DNA of 64,000 nt from Bacillus sp. J37 (GTDB lineage Bacteria; Bacillota; Bacilli; Bacillales; Bacillaceae), in the NCBI RefSeq assembly GCF_000518865.1, contig NZ_JAEK01000016.1:29223-93222 (forward strand), given 5' to 3'. A model generated the notes under the pieces. The model had not been told where the DNA came from, made no database searches, and saw nothing but the letters and a program-made list of their open reading frames with translations. Position numbers and translations under genes: made by a program. Below are positions 25,077 to 33,973 of the stretch, in pieces. Each line of letters starts with the position of its first letter. Position 1 is the first letter of the stretch.

Positions 25077-26075
25077 ATGGCTAATCTCGGTAATATCTAT
25101 CGAAAGAATGGAACTGTACATGGAGAGAGTGAAGAAAAAGCTAACCTTAGTAATATATACCGGAAGTATGGAACAGTAATTGCCCTATTTGTATTAGTAT
25201 TAATTATTTCAATAATGAATTCTAAGTTTCTATCAATGTATAATATTTTGAATGTTTTCCGTCAGGTTTCAATAAATGGTTTAATTGCTTTTGGAATGAC
25301 ATTCGTTATTCTAACCGGCGGAATAGACTTATCAGTAGGTGCCATTTTAGCTTTAACAGGAATGGTGTTAGGGTTAATGGTTGCGTCAGGTACACCTGAT
25401 TTAATAGCAATTCCATTAGTGTTGCTATTAGGAGCGTTATTAGGATGGTTTAATGGAGTACTTATCTCAAAAGTTAAATTACAGGCGTTTATTGTTACTT
25501 TGGCAACAATGACGATGTTTAGCGGGATAACGATGATTATTTCTGATGGTATTCCAGCAATGGGTATAACAGAGAATTCTCCAATATTAAATTTCTTTAG
25601 CCAAGGGGATATTTTGGGTATTCCATTTCCGATGATTATTCTTCTTGTTGTCTTTGCCCTATTGTTAATAATACTCCAAAAAACAGTCTTTGGTAGAGGC
25701 GTATATGCTATCGGTGGAAATGAAGAAGTTGCAAGATTATCTTCATTACCAACAGATCGAATTAAAACATCAGTATATATTATAAGTGGTGTTATGTCTG
25801 CGTTAGCTGGTGTTATATTGACATCCCGTCTAAGTTCTTCACAACCTACTGCTGGTGCTGGCTTTGAACTAGACGCTATTGCAGCAGTTGTTATTGGTGG
25901 TACTAGCTTAGCGGGTGGAAAAGGAAGGTTATTTGGAACATTAATTGGAGTCCTTATTATCGGTGTACTAAATAATGGATTAAATATTATCGGTGTATCT
26001 GCATTCTATCAGCAATTCATTAAAGGGCTAGTGATACTCCTTGCGGTGATTTTGGATCGTAAGAGTTCTAGATAA
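25077..26075 (+). CDS. sugar ABC transporter permease, RbsC type
   Basis: A 332-residue hydrophobic permease with the family motifs FGMTFVILTGGIDLSVG and AIAAVVIGGTSLAGGKG. I start at ATG 25077 behind GGGAGGGATATAAA, one base after the ATPase stop. The N-terminus is odd: residues 2-14 (ANLGNIYRKNGTV) are repeated at residues 22-34 (ANLSNIYRKYGTV), just before the first membrane segment. It looks like a recent 60-nt tandem duplication. Confidence 0.92.
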   Translation: MANLGNIYRKNGTVHGESEEKANLSNIYRKYGTVIALFVLVLIISIMNSKFLSMYNILNVFRQVSINGLIAFGMTFVILTGGIDLSVGAILALTGMVLGLMVASGTPDLIAIPLVLLLGALLGWFNGVLISKVKLQAFIVTLATMTMFSGITMIISDGIPAMGITENSPILNFFSQGDILGIPFPMIILLVVFALLLIILQKTVFGRGVYAIGGNEEVARLSSLPTDRIKTSVYIISGVMSALAGVILTSRLSSSQPTAGAGFELDAIAAVVIGGTSLAGGKGRLFGTLIGVLIIGVLNNGLNIIGVSAFYQQFIKGLVILLAVILDRKSSR

Positions 26076-26103
26076 TTCAGCTAACTATTAAGGGGGAGAA
26101 AAA

Positions 26104-27030
26104 ATGAAGAAGTTATTATTAGTTTTGCTTTCAATTTTGACATTTATGATGGTAGCATGTAGCAATCAATCCAGTGGAGATGGAGGAAAAGAAAAAATAG
26201 CTTTATTAATGGCTGACTTAGGAAACCCTTTCTTTCATGTACTTCGTGATGCTGTTGTCGAACAGGGTGAAGAACTAGGATATGAGGTATTAGTCTACGA
26301 TGGACAAAATGACCCTTCTAAGCAACCTTCTCAAGTAGAGGATGCCCTTCAACAAGGAGTAAGCGCTATCGTAATCAACCCTGGAGATGAATCGTCGACA
26401 GCAAACGCTCTAAGGGATGCTATCGCACAGGATATTCCTGTTGTAACAGTTGATAGATCAGTAGATGTAGAAGGTGTTTTATCATATTTAGTGACTGATA
26501 ATTTAAAAGGTGGAAAGCTTGTAGGAGAATGGTTACAAGAAAAATTACCTGAAGGTGGTAAGGTCATTCATATTGAAGGTATTATCGGTACAGCTCCACA
26601 ACGAGAACGTGGGGGCGGCTTCTTAAGCGTTATTGATCCAGAACAAAACCCGGATAGTGAATTTGAAATTTTGGACACAGCAGTTGGTGATTTCTCAATG
26701 GCACCTGCGGAAAGTGCAATGTCAGATTTTTTAGCAAAACATGATGATATTGATGTGGTATTTGCTCAAAACGATACAATGGCAGTTGGAGTAGCACGTG
26801 CAATTGAAACGGCCGGACGACAAGATGATGGAATTATTGTTATCGGTTTTGATGGAGCGAAAGAAGCGTACGATTTAATAGATAAAGGAGAAATGGAAGT
26901 AACAGCTGTACAAGATTTTGAATTTATCGGTTCTGAAGCTGTTAATTATGTACACGACTTCTTGAAGGATGGTAAAAAACCTGAGGAAAAAGTATTGGTT
27001 GATGTTTATATGTCAGATGAAAAAAAGTAA
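26104..27030 (+). CDS. sugar ABC transporter substrate-binding lipoprotein, RbsB type
   Basis: A 308-residue periplasmic-binding-protein-like lipoprotein. The lipobox is MVAC at residue 17 region, and the sugar-binding family pattern includes LGNPFFHVLRDAVVEQ, AIVINPGD, VDRSVDVEG and FAQNDTMAVG. The start ATG is behind GGGGGAGAAAAA. It is last in the operon, followed by a hairpin. Family members bind a single pentose, hexose or related sugar. Confidence 0.92.
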   Translation: MKKLLLVLLSILTFMMVACSNQSSGDGGKEKIALLMADLGNPFFHVLRDAVVEQGEELGYEVLVYDGQNDPSKQPSQVEDALQQGVSAIVINPGDESSTANALRDAIAQDIPVVTVDRSVDVEGVLSYLVTDNLKGGKLVGEWLQEKLPEGGKVIHIEGIIGTAPQRERGGGFLSVIDPEQNPDSEFEILDTAVGDFSMAPAESAMSDFLAKHDDIDVVFAQNDTMAVGVARAIETAGRQDDGIIVIGFDGAKEAYDLIDKGEMEVTAVQDFEFIGSEAVNYVHDFLKDGKKPEEKVLVDVYMSDEKK

Positions 27031-27052
27031 GAAAATAGATTGCTAGTTCCTT

Positions 27053-27090
27053 AAGTCTCTCGGTATATTAGACGGGGGACTTTGTATTTA
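27053..27090 (+). terminator. hairpin after RbsB-type gene
   Basis: Ten-base stem AAGTCTCTCG/CGGGGGACTT with two G-U pairs, then TGTATTTATTT. Confidence 0.6.
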
Positions 27091-27148
27091 TTTAATATTT
27101 GAAATATTTACTCATTAGAAAACTTTTATTTTTAGGAGAAGTGATAAT

Positions 27149-28672
27149 ATGACTAGGGATAAGAAGCTTCGTACCGTAGTTTTGCACGACCCAGAGCTTG
27201 ATGATCTTAATACGATCATTCGATATCTGCTCTACAGTCATCAATTTGAAACAGAAGGACTGATTTATTCAAGTAGTCGATTTCATTGGAAGGGTGACGG
27301 CAAGGGTACATTATTCAGTGGGGAGTCTGAACATTCTCAGCTTGGAATAGGACCGATTCCTCAATGGCGATGGGATGAGGGCTCATGCTTTATGGAGGAT
27401 GCTGTCGAAGCCTACGCCGAAGTGTATCCGAATCTTTTGGTTCATGCAGAAGGTTACCCACACCCTGATGAGTTACGCTCCCGGATTTATGAGGGCAATG
27501 TGGAATTTCCAGGAGACATTTCAAAGGACAGTCCAGGATCAGATCTCATCAAGGAATTGATTCTAGATGATAAGCCGGGCAAATTATACTTGTTAACGGG
27601 AGCGGGCCAATCAACGATCGGAAGGGCTCTGAAGTCAATTGAAGAGGAATACAAGAATAGTAGTCAATGGAAGAATATTTATGAAAAGATTGCCAAAAAG
27701 GTAGTCATCCAGTCATTTGGTGATCAAGATGGAGTCTACGAATCCTATATTGGTCCAATTTGGCCAGATATTGAATTTCGTGAAATGGCAACATCAATCT
27801 GGGGATACCCCGCACGTAGAGTAGTTCTACCTGAGGACCGTCATTTTCTTTCAGCTGCATGGACGCGTGAAAATATATCCAACGTCGGACCTTTCGGAGA
27901 GCTTTATATGGTTTGGGGAGATGGAAAACAAATGCATAAGAATGATATTACTGACTTTTTCGGATTTGCTGGTGTAACTGTAGAGCAACTTAAGGAACTC
28001 GGTTACATACCGTGGTATGGTGGGGTTGAAGAGCCCGGTTCCTGGATATCCGAGGGTGACACATCGATGTACATGAATCTCCTGGACAATGGCCTTGATG
28101 CTCATGTGGATGCAAGCTTTGGTGGCTGGGGAGGTAGAAACGGCAAAGACATTGATCCTAATGGCATGGCTTCAAAAGACTATTCTTCCTCACGTTGGTT
28201 CGGAGCTGCTCAACGAGACTTTGCAGCTAGGATGCAGTGGACTATTACACCGGAATATAAGGATGCAAATCACCATCCAGTTGTCGAGGTAGTCGGCTTG
28301 GAGAACACAGTTGTTAGACCTGGGCAAACCATTATCTTAAAGGCGGTTGTTAAGGATCCAGATGGAGATAATCTTACAGGTCACTGGTGGCAATATGAGG
28401 AAGCAGGTACTTATCCTGGACAGATAGACTTAATTTCCGATGGGGAAGAACAAAATACTAAGTCGGAGAATTTCTATCCATTTGTTGTTCCGTCTCCAGG
28501 TTCACCAGAAATTGCAAAGTTAATAAAAGATGAGATCAAGGTAATAAGTCAATTTACTGTACCTACAGATGCTGTTAATGGGCAAACGCTACACTTTATT
28601 CTCGAAGCAACGGACAATGGTGATAAACCTTTAACATCATACAAGAGGGTAGTATTAACTGTCTCAAGATAG
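27149..28672 (+). CDS. DUF1593 nucleoside-hydrolase-like protein
   Basis: A 507-residue protein. The N-terminal two thirds is DUF1593, which has a nucleoside-hydrolase fold (start VVLHDPELDDLNTIIRYLL with clustered Asp residues; later LYLLTGAGQSTIGRAL). The C-terminal part (from about residue 400) is an Ig-like beta domain of the type found with DUF1593. No signal peptide is present, so it is cytoplasmic. The start ATG follows TTAGGAGAAGTGATAAT. Bases are richer in G+C than in flanking genes, which hints at a separate origin. DUF1593 members are linked to plant polysaccharide use, but their reaction is not established. Confidence 0.8.
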   Translation: MTRDKKLRTVVLHDPELDDLNTIIRYLLYSHQFETEGLIYSSSRFHWKGDGKGTLFSGESEHSQLGIGPIPQWRWDEGSCFMEDAVEAYAEVYPNLLVHAEGYPHPDELRSRIYEGNVEFPGDISKDSPGSDLIKELILDDKPGKLYLLTGAGQSTIGRALKSIEEEYKNSSQWKNIYEKIAKKVVIQSFGDQDGVYESYIGPIWPDIEFREMATSIWGYPARRVVLPEDRHFLSAAWTRENISNVGPFGELYMVWGDGKQMHKNDITDFFGFAGVTVEQLKELGYIPWYGGVEEPGSWISEGDTSMYMNLLDNGLDAHVDASFGGWGGRNGKDIDPNGMASKDYSSSRWFGAAQRDFAARMQWTITPEYKDANHHPVVEVVGLENTVVRPGQTIILKAVVKDPDGDNLTGHWWQYEEAGTYPGQIDLISDGEEQNTKSENFYPFVVPSPGSPEIAKLIKDEIKVISQFTVPTDAVNGQTLHFILEATDNGDKPLTSYKRVVLTVSR

Positions 28673-28728
28673 AAGTCGGAGAACTTTTATAACTACAACT
28701 TTAAAAATTAGCATTCATTTTTGTGTTA

Positions 28729-28768
28729 ATCCTTATCTACCTTTTTCAGGGAGATAAGGATTATTTTC
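28729..28768 (+). terminator. terminator after DUF1593 gene
   Basis: Stem AATCCTTATCT (28729-28739) with AGATAAGGATT (28752-28762), followed by ATTTTC. Confidence 0.7.
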
Positions 28769-28800
28769 ATATTATTCAATGCAGCAGCTGGAGGAGCGAT

Positions 28801-30561
28801 ATGAAACAAAAACCTACTATATTATTACAAATGATTATTGGATTTTCTATTATCATGATTATAACCATCTCAATAAGTAGTTATTTTTCTTATCGGTTTT
28901 CCTCTAAGGTGGTAGTTAATAAAACATCACAATACTTACTAGAGTCGGTTATTCAAATGAGTGGGAAAATAGATCGTATGCTAGAGGAATATGACCGTCT
29001 TTCGCTAAGGATTGCCTTACATTCTGATACGCAGGAATATTTAAAGAATATAAATGAAAAACCACTTGGTCGAGAAGTTCGTGATTATAATGTTCAAAAA
29101 GTGATTACGCATGAACAGGCCTATCTTGGAAATGAATTTTTGGTAGAACTCGTTGGCAACCAAGGGGAAGGAGGATTCTACCATCCATTTCATATTAAAC
29201 AGATGGATTGGTATCCATTCCTTGATTCAGCTGGAGGGATGTTCTGGACAACGAATAATATGTTATATGACATAGAAACGGAGGATTTGATTCATGGCAT
29301 TTTAGGTGTAAGAGAGATTAAAGATTATTCTCATCCATCTCAAAATATTGGTTATATGCTAACAGTAATTCCAGTTGAAGCTACGGAGGATGTTGTTGGA
29401 AATTTCCTTGCAAATCCTTCTAATAAGGTTCAGGTTATTGACTCAACGGGACGTATATTGTACTCAACTGACTCAGGTGAGTTTGGCCAAATTATAGACG
29501 GTCCTTTCCTGGGAGAGGTTCACGATAGTAAAAATAATGGAAATATCACACAGGAGGAAATAGATGGAAATTCGGTGTATATCTCATCTTACACATCAAA
29601 CTATAGTAACTGGACAGTAGTTACTTATATAGATGTTGAAGAAGCCGTAATGGATTTAAAAGGAATGAAAAATAGTACGTTTTTTATCGTGATTCTTGGA
29701 ATTATTGCTTCTTTATTATTTTCTTCCTTCTTCTCATGGTCATTATCGAGGCCGATAAGAGATTTAGCTTCCCGCATGTCTAATCTAAAAAGAGGAAAAT
29801 TAAAACCCTATACAGGAACAATGAATAATAGAGAGGTTACTGTCCTTTACGATAGCTTTAATCATATGATCGAAAATTTAGAAGAAACAATAAGGATTTT
29901 GTCTTTTAAACAAATAAGAGAAAAACAGGCACAACTAATCGCAATGAAAGCTCAATTTCAACCTCATTTTTTATACAATTCACTCAATACCATTTATTAT
30001 TATGCAATAAGTGAAAAGGAAAACAAGCTTGCAGAGATGGTATTGTCATTAAGCGAACTTCTGCGGTATAGTATCCAACCTGGATCTGAATTTGTACGGC
30101 TAAAGGAAGATTTAAAGCAATTAAACCATTATATTGAACTACAACGTTATCGCTATGAAGATAAACTGCAAATTAAGATGAATGTGGAAGAAGAACTTCT
30201 CGAATTTCCAGTAATGAAGCTGTTACTACAGCCCCTAGTAGAAAATGCGATTACCCATGGATTAGAGAGTATAAAAAGAAAGTATTGGTTAATTAATATT
30301 TCCATTACAAAGGAAGACAACATGGTTAAATTCATTGTAGAGGATAATGGAAAAGGTATGAACGAAGAAGAAATGGAAAATGCTTTGAAATACAATGAAG
30401 ATCTAGAATCTGAGACCGATAAAATGATGCATTCAGGAATTGGACTTTCCAACCTGCATCATCGGGTCAAATTGATATATGGTAATCAGTATGAACTTGA
30501 ATTAAGTTCTAGCTCTTTGGGAGGACTTAAAGTTCAGCTCGTAATTCCTTTTCTACAATGA
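28801..30561 (+). CDS. YesM-type sensor histidine kinase (pair 1)
   Basis: A 586-residue membrane kinase. A membrane segment near residues 9-30 is followed by an extracellular sensing domain of about 250 residues, a second segment (IVILGIIASLLFSSFF), a HAMP region, the histidine-kinase box AQFQPHFLYNSLNT with His389, and an ATPase domain with VENAITHG and NGKGM. I use ATG 28801 behind GGAGGAGCGAT; the upstream in-frame extension overlaps a terminator. It pairs with the AraC-type regulator 20 nt downstream and likely controls the ABC transporter at 32092. Confidence 0.92.
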   Translation: MKQKPTILLQMIIGFSIIMIITISISSYFSYRFSSKVVVNKTSQYLLESVIQMSGKIDRMLEEYDRLSLRIALHSDTQEYLKNINEKPLGREVRDYNVQKVITHEQAYLGNEFLVELVGNQGEGGFYHPFHIKQMDWYPFLDSAGGMFWTTNNMLYDIETEDLIHGILGVREIKDYSHPSQNIGYMLTVIPVEATEDVVGNFLANPSNKVQVIDSTGRILYSTDSGEFGQIIDGPFLGEVHDSKNNGNITQEEIDGNSVYISSYTSNYSNWTVVTYIDVEEAVMDLKGMKNSTFFIVILGIIASLLFSSFFSWSLSRPIRDLASRMSNLKRGKLKPYTGTMNNREVTVLYDSFNHMIENLEETIRILSFKQIREKQAQLIAMKAQFQPHFLYNSLNTIYYYAISEKENKLAEMVLSLSELLRYSIQPGSEFVRLKEDLKQLNHYIELQRYRYEDKLQIKMNVEEELLEFPVMKLLLQPLVENAITHGLESIKRKYWLINISITKEDNMVKFIVEDNGKGMNEEEMENALKYNEDLESETDKMMHSGIGLSNLHHRVKLIYGNQYELELSSSSLGGLKVQLVIPFLQ

Positions 30562-30581
30562 GATAACAGAGGAGGGGTAAG

Positions 30582-31832
30582 ATGAAAATATTGCTCGTAG
30601 ATGATGAACCATTCGCCTTACGGACGCTTAAAGAAATGATTCAAGATGCAAAAAGTAGCTGGGAGATAGTAGCGGCTGTTGAAGATGGTGAAGAAGCCAT
30701 TACGATTCTACAGAAGCATGAAGTTGATTTGGTCATATCTGACATTCGCATGCCTGCAGTAGACGGTTTGGGATTAAGTAAATATATTGAAGAGAATTTC
30801 TCTAATATAAAAGTAATCCTATTAACTGGATACAAGGATTTTGGATATGCTCAGCAAGCTCTCAGGTGTGGAGTAGTTGATTATCTTTTAAAACCCAGTT
30901 CCTTTGAATCTCTTTTTGAATCAATTGAAAAAATCGAAGACTGTATTTTGAAAGAGAAATATGTAAATAGATTAAGAAAGAAACGAGAAAGAGATATACT
31001 AGAAAAACGGTTAGACGATCTACTTTTTGGTTTACCTATCCCACTTTATGATGATGAATTAATACCTAGATTTAATGAAATATTGATCTTCACCTGTTGT
31101 ATAAAAGAAGCTAGCGCACTTCAAGCGGGTTGGGTGGAGATTAATGCATATTCAGCAATTAAGAATATTATTGAGGAATGGTTCCTTACTTTTGGGAAAG
31201 CGTATGTCATTGTTCAGGAACAACATATTGCTGTTATTGTTTTCTTTAATGATAGTGAAGATAAAAGACTGGTTTATAAGGAAATATTGAGCCGTCTTTA
31301 TGAACTAATTCGTGCACTGTTAAAATTTGAGTTATTAATAGGATTTGGCTTTCCATGCAGTAATTTAACAGAACTTCATTTCCGTTATAAAGAAAGTATG
31401 TATGCCATGGAAGAAGCAAGAAAAAATAATGTTTCTACTATTAGCTTTTATGGAGATATCGAGCAAAATACAGATAAAGTTAAACAACTTGAAAAAAAAT
31501 ATGAAGGAAAAAAGAACCGTCGTGTTATTGAAATTATACTTGAGAAGATGAGAACCTATCTCTTCGAGGATTTAACCTTAAAATTATTAGCAGAAGAAGT
31601 TTATTTGAATCCAACTTATCTTGGGAGAATTTTTAAACAGGAAACAGGCGAGAGTTTTTCCAGCTATCTCATCAATCTGCGTATTGAAAAAGCTAAGGAA
31701 TTGTTGAGGAACCCTGCATTAAAAATTTACGAAGTTTGCGAACAAGTCGGTTATAATGACCCAGCTCATTTTACTCATGTGTTTAAAAAATCTGTAGGAA
31801 TAACACCACAGGAATATAAAATGAGATCTTAA
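30582..31832 (+). CDS. YesN-type response regulator, AraC-type DNA binding (pair 1)
   Basis: A 416-residue regulator. The receiver domain has acidic DDE at 7-9, phosphoacceptor Asp54 (VISDIRMP) and Lys in YLLKP. A middle linker follows, then a C-terminal AraC/XylS double helix-turn-helix (LKLLAEEVYLNPTYLGRIFK, EVCEQVGYNDPAHFTHVFKK). The linker is shorter than in pairs 2 and 3. The start ATG follows GGAGGGGTAAG. A terminator follows. Confidence 0.92.
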   Translation: MKILLVDDEPFALRTLKEMIQDAKSSWEIVAAVEDGEEAITILQKHEVDLVISDIRMPAVDGLGLSKYIEENFSNIKVILLTGYKDFGYAQQALRCGVVDYLLKPSSFESLFESIEKIEDCILKEKYVNRLRKKRERDILEKRLDDLLFGLPIPLYDDELIPRFNEILIFTCCIKEASALQAGWVEINAYSAIKNIIEEWFLTFGKAYVIVQEQHIAVIVFFNDSEDKRLVYKEILSRLYELIRALLKFELLIGFGFPCSNLTELHFRYKESMYAMEEARKNNVSTISFYGDIEQNTDKVKQLEKKYEGKKNRRVIEIILEKMRTYLFEDLTLKLLAEEVYLNPTYLGRIFKQETGESFSSYLINLRIEKAKELLRNPALKIYEVCEQVGYNDPAHFTHVFKKSVGITPQEYKMRS

Positions 31833-31836
31833 TATG

Positions 31837-31878
31837 AAAAAGAATGGTCAATAAGTTATCGTTGATCATTCTTTTTTT
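31837..31878 (+). terminator. terminator after response regulator 1
   Basis: Arms AAAAAGAATGGTCAA and TTGATCATTCTTTTT with a 10-nt loop and a T run. Confidence 0.85.
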
Positions 31879-31899
31879 GTTGTTCATTAAAGAAGTTTT

Positions 31900-31913
31900 T
31901 GAAAGCGCTTTTA
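31900..31913 (+). promoter_or_regulatory. cre-like CcpA site A upstream of ABC operon
   Basis: TGAAAGCGCTTTTA, matching cre except one core base, about 180 nt before the permease gene. Confidence 0.6.
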
Positions 31914-31981
31914 AATTAGTTGTAAAAACACAAGATATATCACATTCACCTCCTATTAATCAAAAATAAACTATAGGATAA

Positions 31982-31995
31982 TGAAAGCGTAAACA
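31982..31995 (+). promoter_or_regulatory. cre-like CcpA site B upstream of ABC operon
   Basis: TGAAAGCGTAAACA fits the cre consensus at all conserved positions. It is just downstream of TATAGGATAAT, which could be a -10 region, so CcpA could block the promoter. Confidence 0.7.
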
Positions 31996-32091
31996 GTATA
32001 TGGTTGTTTCGAATTAAAAAAGATATAAAAATTTAAGTGACAAAGGACCTGGTAAGTTGTATTTAGACTGCTTTTAATAGGAGGGGATCTG

Positions 32092-33027
32092 ATGAAACAA
32101 GAAGTAATAGAAAAAAGTGTACCTATTTCAAGTCCACAAAAAATAGTAAGAAAGACGGAATTAAAACGGACTTTGAAGCCGATATTGTATATGCTTCCGG
32201 CTCTAATTATTTATATAACTGTTATCGTAATACCTACATTTTATACTTTTTATCTTAGTCTCTTTGAATGGAATGGTGTTTCTGTTGAGAAAATCTTTGT
32301 AGGTTTCGGTAATTATATTAACTTATTTACAAATGACACCGTATTTTTAAAAGGGTTGAAAAATAATGTTATCTGGACTGTCTTGTCATTAGTTTTTAGT
32401 ATGGGATTTGCACTTTTACTAGCATTAATGCTAAATAAAAGTTTTAAAGGTAGAGCGTTGTTTAGAGCTGTTTTCTATTTTCCATTTATTCTATCAAATA
32501 TCGTTGTTGCGATCATCTGGGTATGGATTTATCACCCAAATATGGGGTTGCTAAATGAATTACTTAATAAGGTAGGAATTGATAGCATTCCATGGTTAGC
32601 GGATCCAAAAATTGCTTTATATGCCGTATTTATTGCTGCGACATGGCAACATGTAGGAAGTTCAATGGTTATTTTCTTAGCAGGATTACAATCAATGTCG
32701 AAAGAGCCGTTTGAAGCAGCAAAAGTAGATGGAGCAAATAGTTTTCAAGCATTTTACAATATCACATTACCGCTTTTGCGAGAAACATTTATTATTGTTT
32801 TTGCTACAACGTTATTTTATTCAATGAGAGTGTTTGACATCATTTATGCGATGACTGGTGGTGGACCGTCACATAGTACACAAGTTTTAGCTTCATGGAT
32901 GTATTATCAAGGATTTACGTTAAATAATGTTGGAACTGGTTCTGCTATATCTATGATTCTATTATTCCTGGTTATGATCATAGCTGTACCATATATTTTA
33001 TGGCAAGGTAAAAAATCACATGTTTAA
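32092..33027 (+). CDS. carbohydrate ABC transporter permease, UgpA/LacF (MalF) type
   Basis: A 311-residue inner-membrane permease with six predicted segments and the ATPase-contact loop EAAKVDGANSFQAFYNITLP. Charged residues precede the first segment (YMLPALIIYITVIVIPTFYT). The start ATG is behind GGAGGGGATCTG. It is first in the operon permease-permease-binding protein, with no ATPase in the unit; such systems usually share an MsmX/MsmK-like ATPase encoded elsewhere. It is likely induced by the adjacent two-component pair. Confidence 0.92.
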   Translation: MKQEVIEKSVPISSPQKIVRKTELKRTLKPILYMLPALIIYITVIVIPTFYTFYLSLFEWNGVSVEKIFVGFGNYINLFTNDTVFLKGLKNNVIWTVLSLVFSMGFALLLALMLNKSFKGRALFRAVFYFPFILSNIVVAIIWVWIYHPNMGLLNELLNKVGIDSIPWLADPKIALYAVFIAATWQHVGSSMVIFLAGLQSMSKEPFEAAKVDGANSFQAFYNITLPLLRETFIIVFATTLFYSMRVFDIIYAMTGGGPSHSTQVLASWMYYQGFTLNNVGTGSAISMILLFLVMIIAVPYILWQGKKSHV

Positions 33028-33035
33028 GAGGGAGT

Positions 33036-33863
33036 GTGAAAAAGTTGAAACCGTCTAGGTTGTTATTTTATATCTTTATTACTTCGTTTGCTTTGGTCTG
33101 GTTAATACCCGTGTTCTTTCTATTCTTAACTTCACTAAAATCCAATGGCGATTTATTCGGGAATCCACTGTATGCCCTGCCGGAAGAATTTCAATGGGGA
33201 AATTTTGTGGAAGCTTGGAAAGAAGGAAATTTAGGGATGTATATGAAGAATAGTCTGATCATCTCCGTCATTAAAGTTCCACTAGGTATTTTTGTGGCTG
33301 CGTTAGCGGCGTTTGGTCTAACTCGTCTTAACTTTAAATGGGAAAAACCCGTCTATTTGTTTATTATCTTAGGAATGACAATCCCATTTCAGGCTTGTTT
33401 AGTCCCGTTGGTTATTATGTTAAATAAGGTGAATCTAATGGATACACACGTTGGATTAATCTTTATCTATATAGGCTTTGGTATACCAATGGCAACTTTA
33501 ATTTTATATGGATTTTTTAAAGGAATTCCTAATGAATTAGATGAGGCAGCTAGAATAGATGGGTGCAGTGACCTCTTTTTATTCCTGAGAATTATTTTAC
33601 CAGTAGCATTACCAGCCATTTCAACTCTAGTCATTTTAGACTTTTTGGCAACATGGAATGAATTTCTGTTAGCTCAAATTTTCTTGACATCGGATGAACT
33701 TAAAACAATTACAACAGGAATCATGTCATTCAAAGGCGAGTATTCTACAAATTATCCGCTAATGATGTCAGGTGTTCTATTATCGGTTTTACCTGTTCTT
33801 CTTGTCTATCTTATCTTCCAGAAACATTTTGTGAATGGTTTTGGTGGAGCAGTAAAAGGTTAG
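33036..33863 (+). CDS. carbohydrate ABC transporter permease, UgpE/LacG (MalG) type
   Basis: A 275-residue second permease with the loop DEAARIDGCSDLFLFLRIILP and the typical end FQKHFVNGFGGAVKG. The GTG start at 33036 follows AAGAGGGA closely; a TTG at 33045 is an alternative with wider spacing. It forms the heterodimeric channel with the preceding protein. Confidence 0.92.
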   Translation: MKKLKPSRLLFYIFITSFALVWLIPVFFLFLTSLKSNGDLFGNPLYALPEEFQWGNFVEAWKEGNLGMYMKNSLIISVIKVPLGIFVAALAAFGLTRLNFKWEKPVYLFIILGMTIPFQACLVPLVIMLNKVNLMDTHVGLIFIYIGFGIPMATLILYGFFKGIPNELDEAARIDGCSDLFLFLRIILPVALPAISTLVILDFLATWNEFLLAQIFLTSDELKTITTGIMSFKGEYSTNYPLMMSGVLLSVLPVLLVYLIFQKHFVNGFGGAVKG

Positions 33864-33871
33864 GATTGATG

Positions 33872-33914
33872 GTAATAGAATACAATGATTTAAATTTTAT
33901 GTTCTATTACTTTT
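33872..33914 (+). terminator. intercistronic hairpin between permease and binding-protein genes
   Basis: Arms GTAATAGAA (33872-33880) and TTCTATTAC (33902-33910) followed by TTTTAAT. It may reduce read-through or stabilise the downstream binding-protein message. Confidence 0.45.
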
Positions 33915-33973
33915 AATATACAAGTTTTAAGAGAGAAAAATATTTTTCATTAAACAAACAAGGGGAGATCCAA

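Noticed and set aside
28723..28800. Upstream extension of sensor kinase 1
   Set aside because: It runs through the preceding gene's terminator hairpin. The ATG at 28801 has a clear GGAGGAG site.
33909..33925. ACTTTTAATATACAAGT as a further GntR operator
   Set aside because: One arm fits poorly and no promoter with the regulon geometry precedes it; it lies inside an ABC operon with different control.
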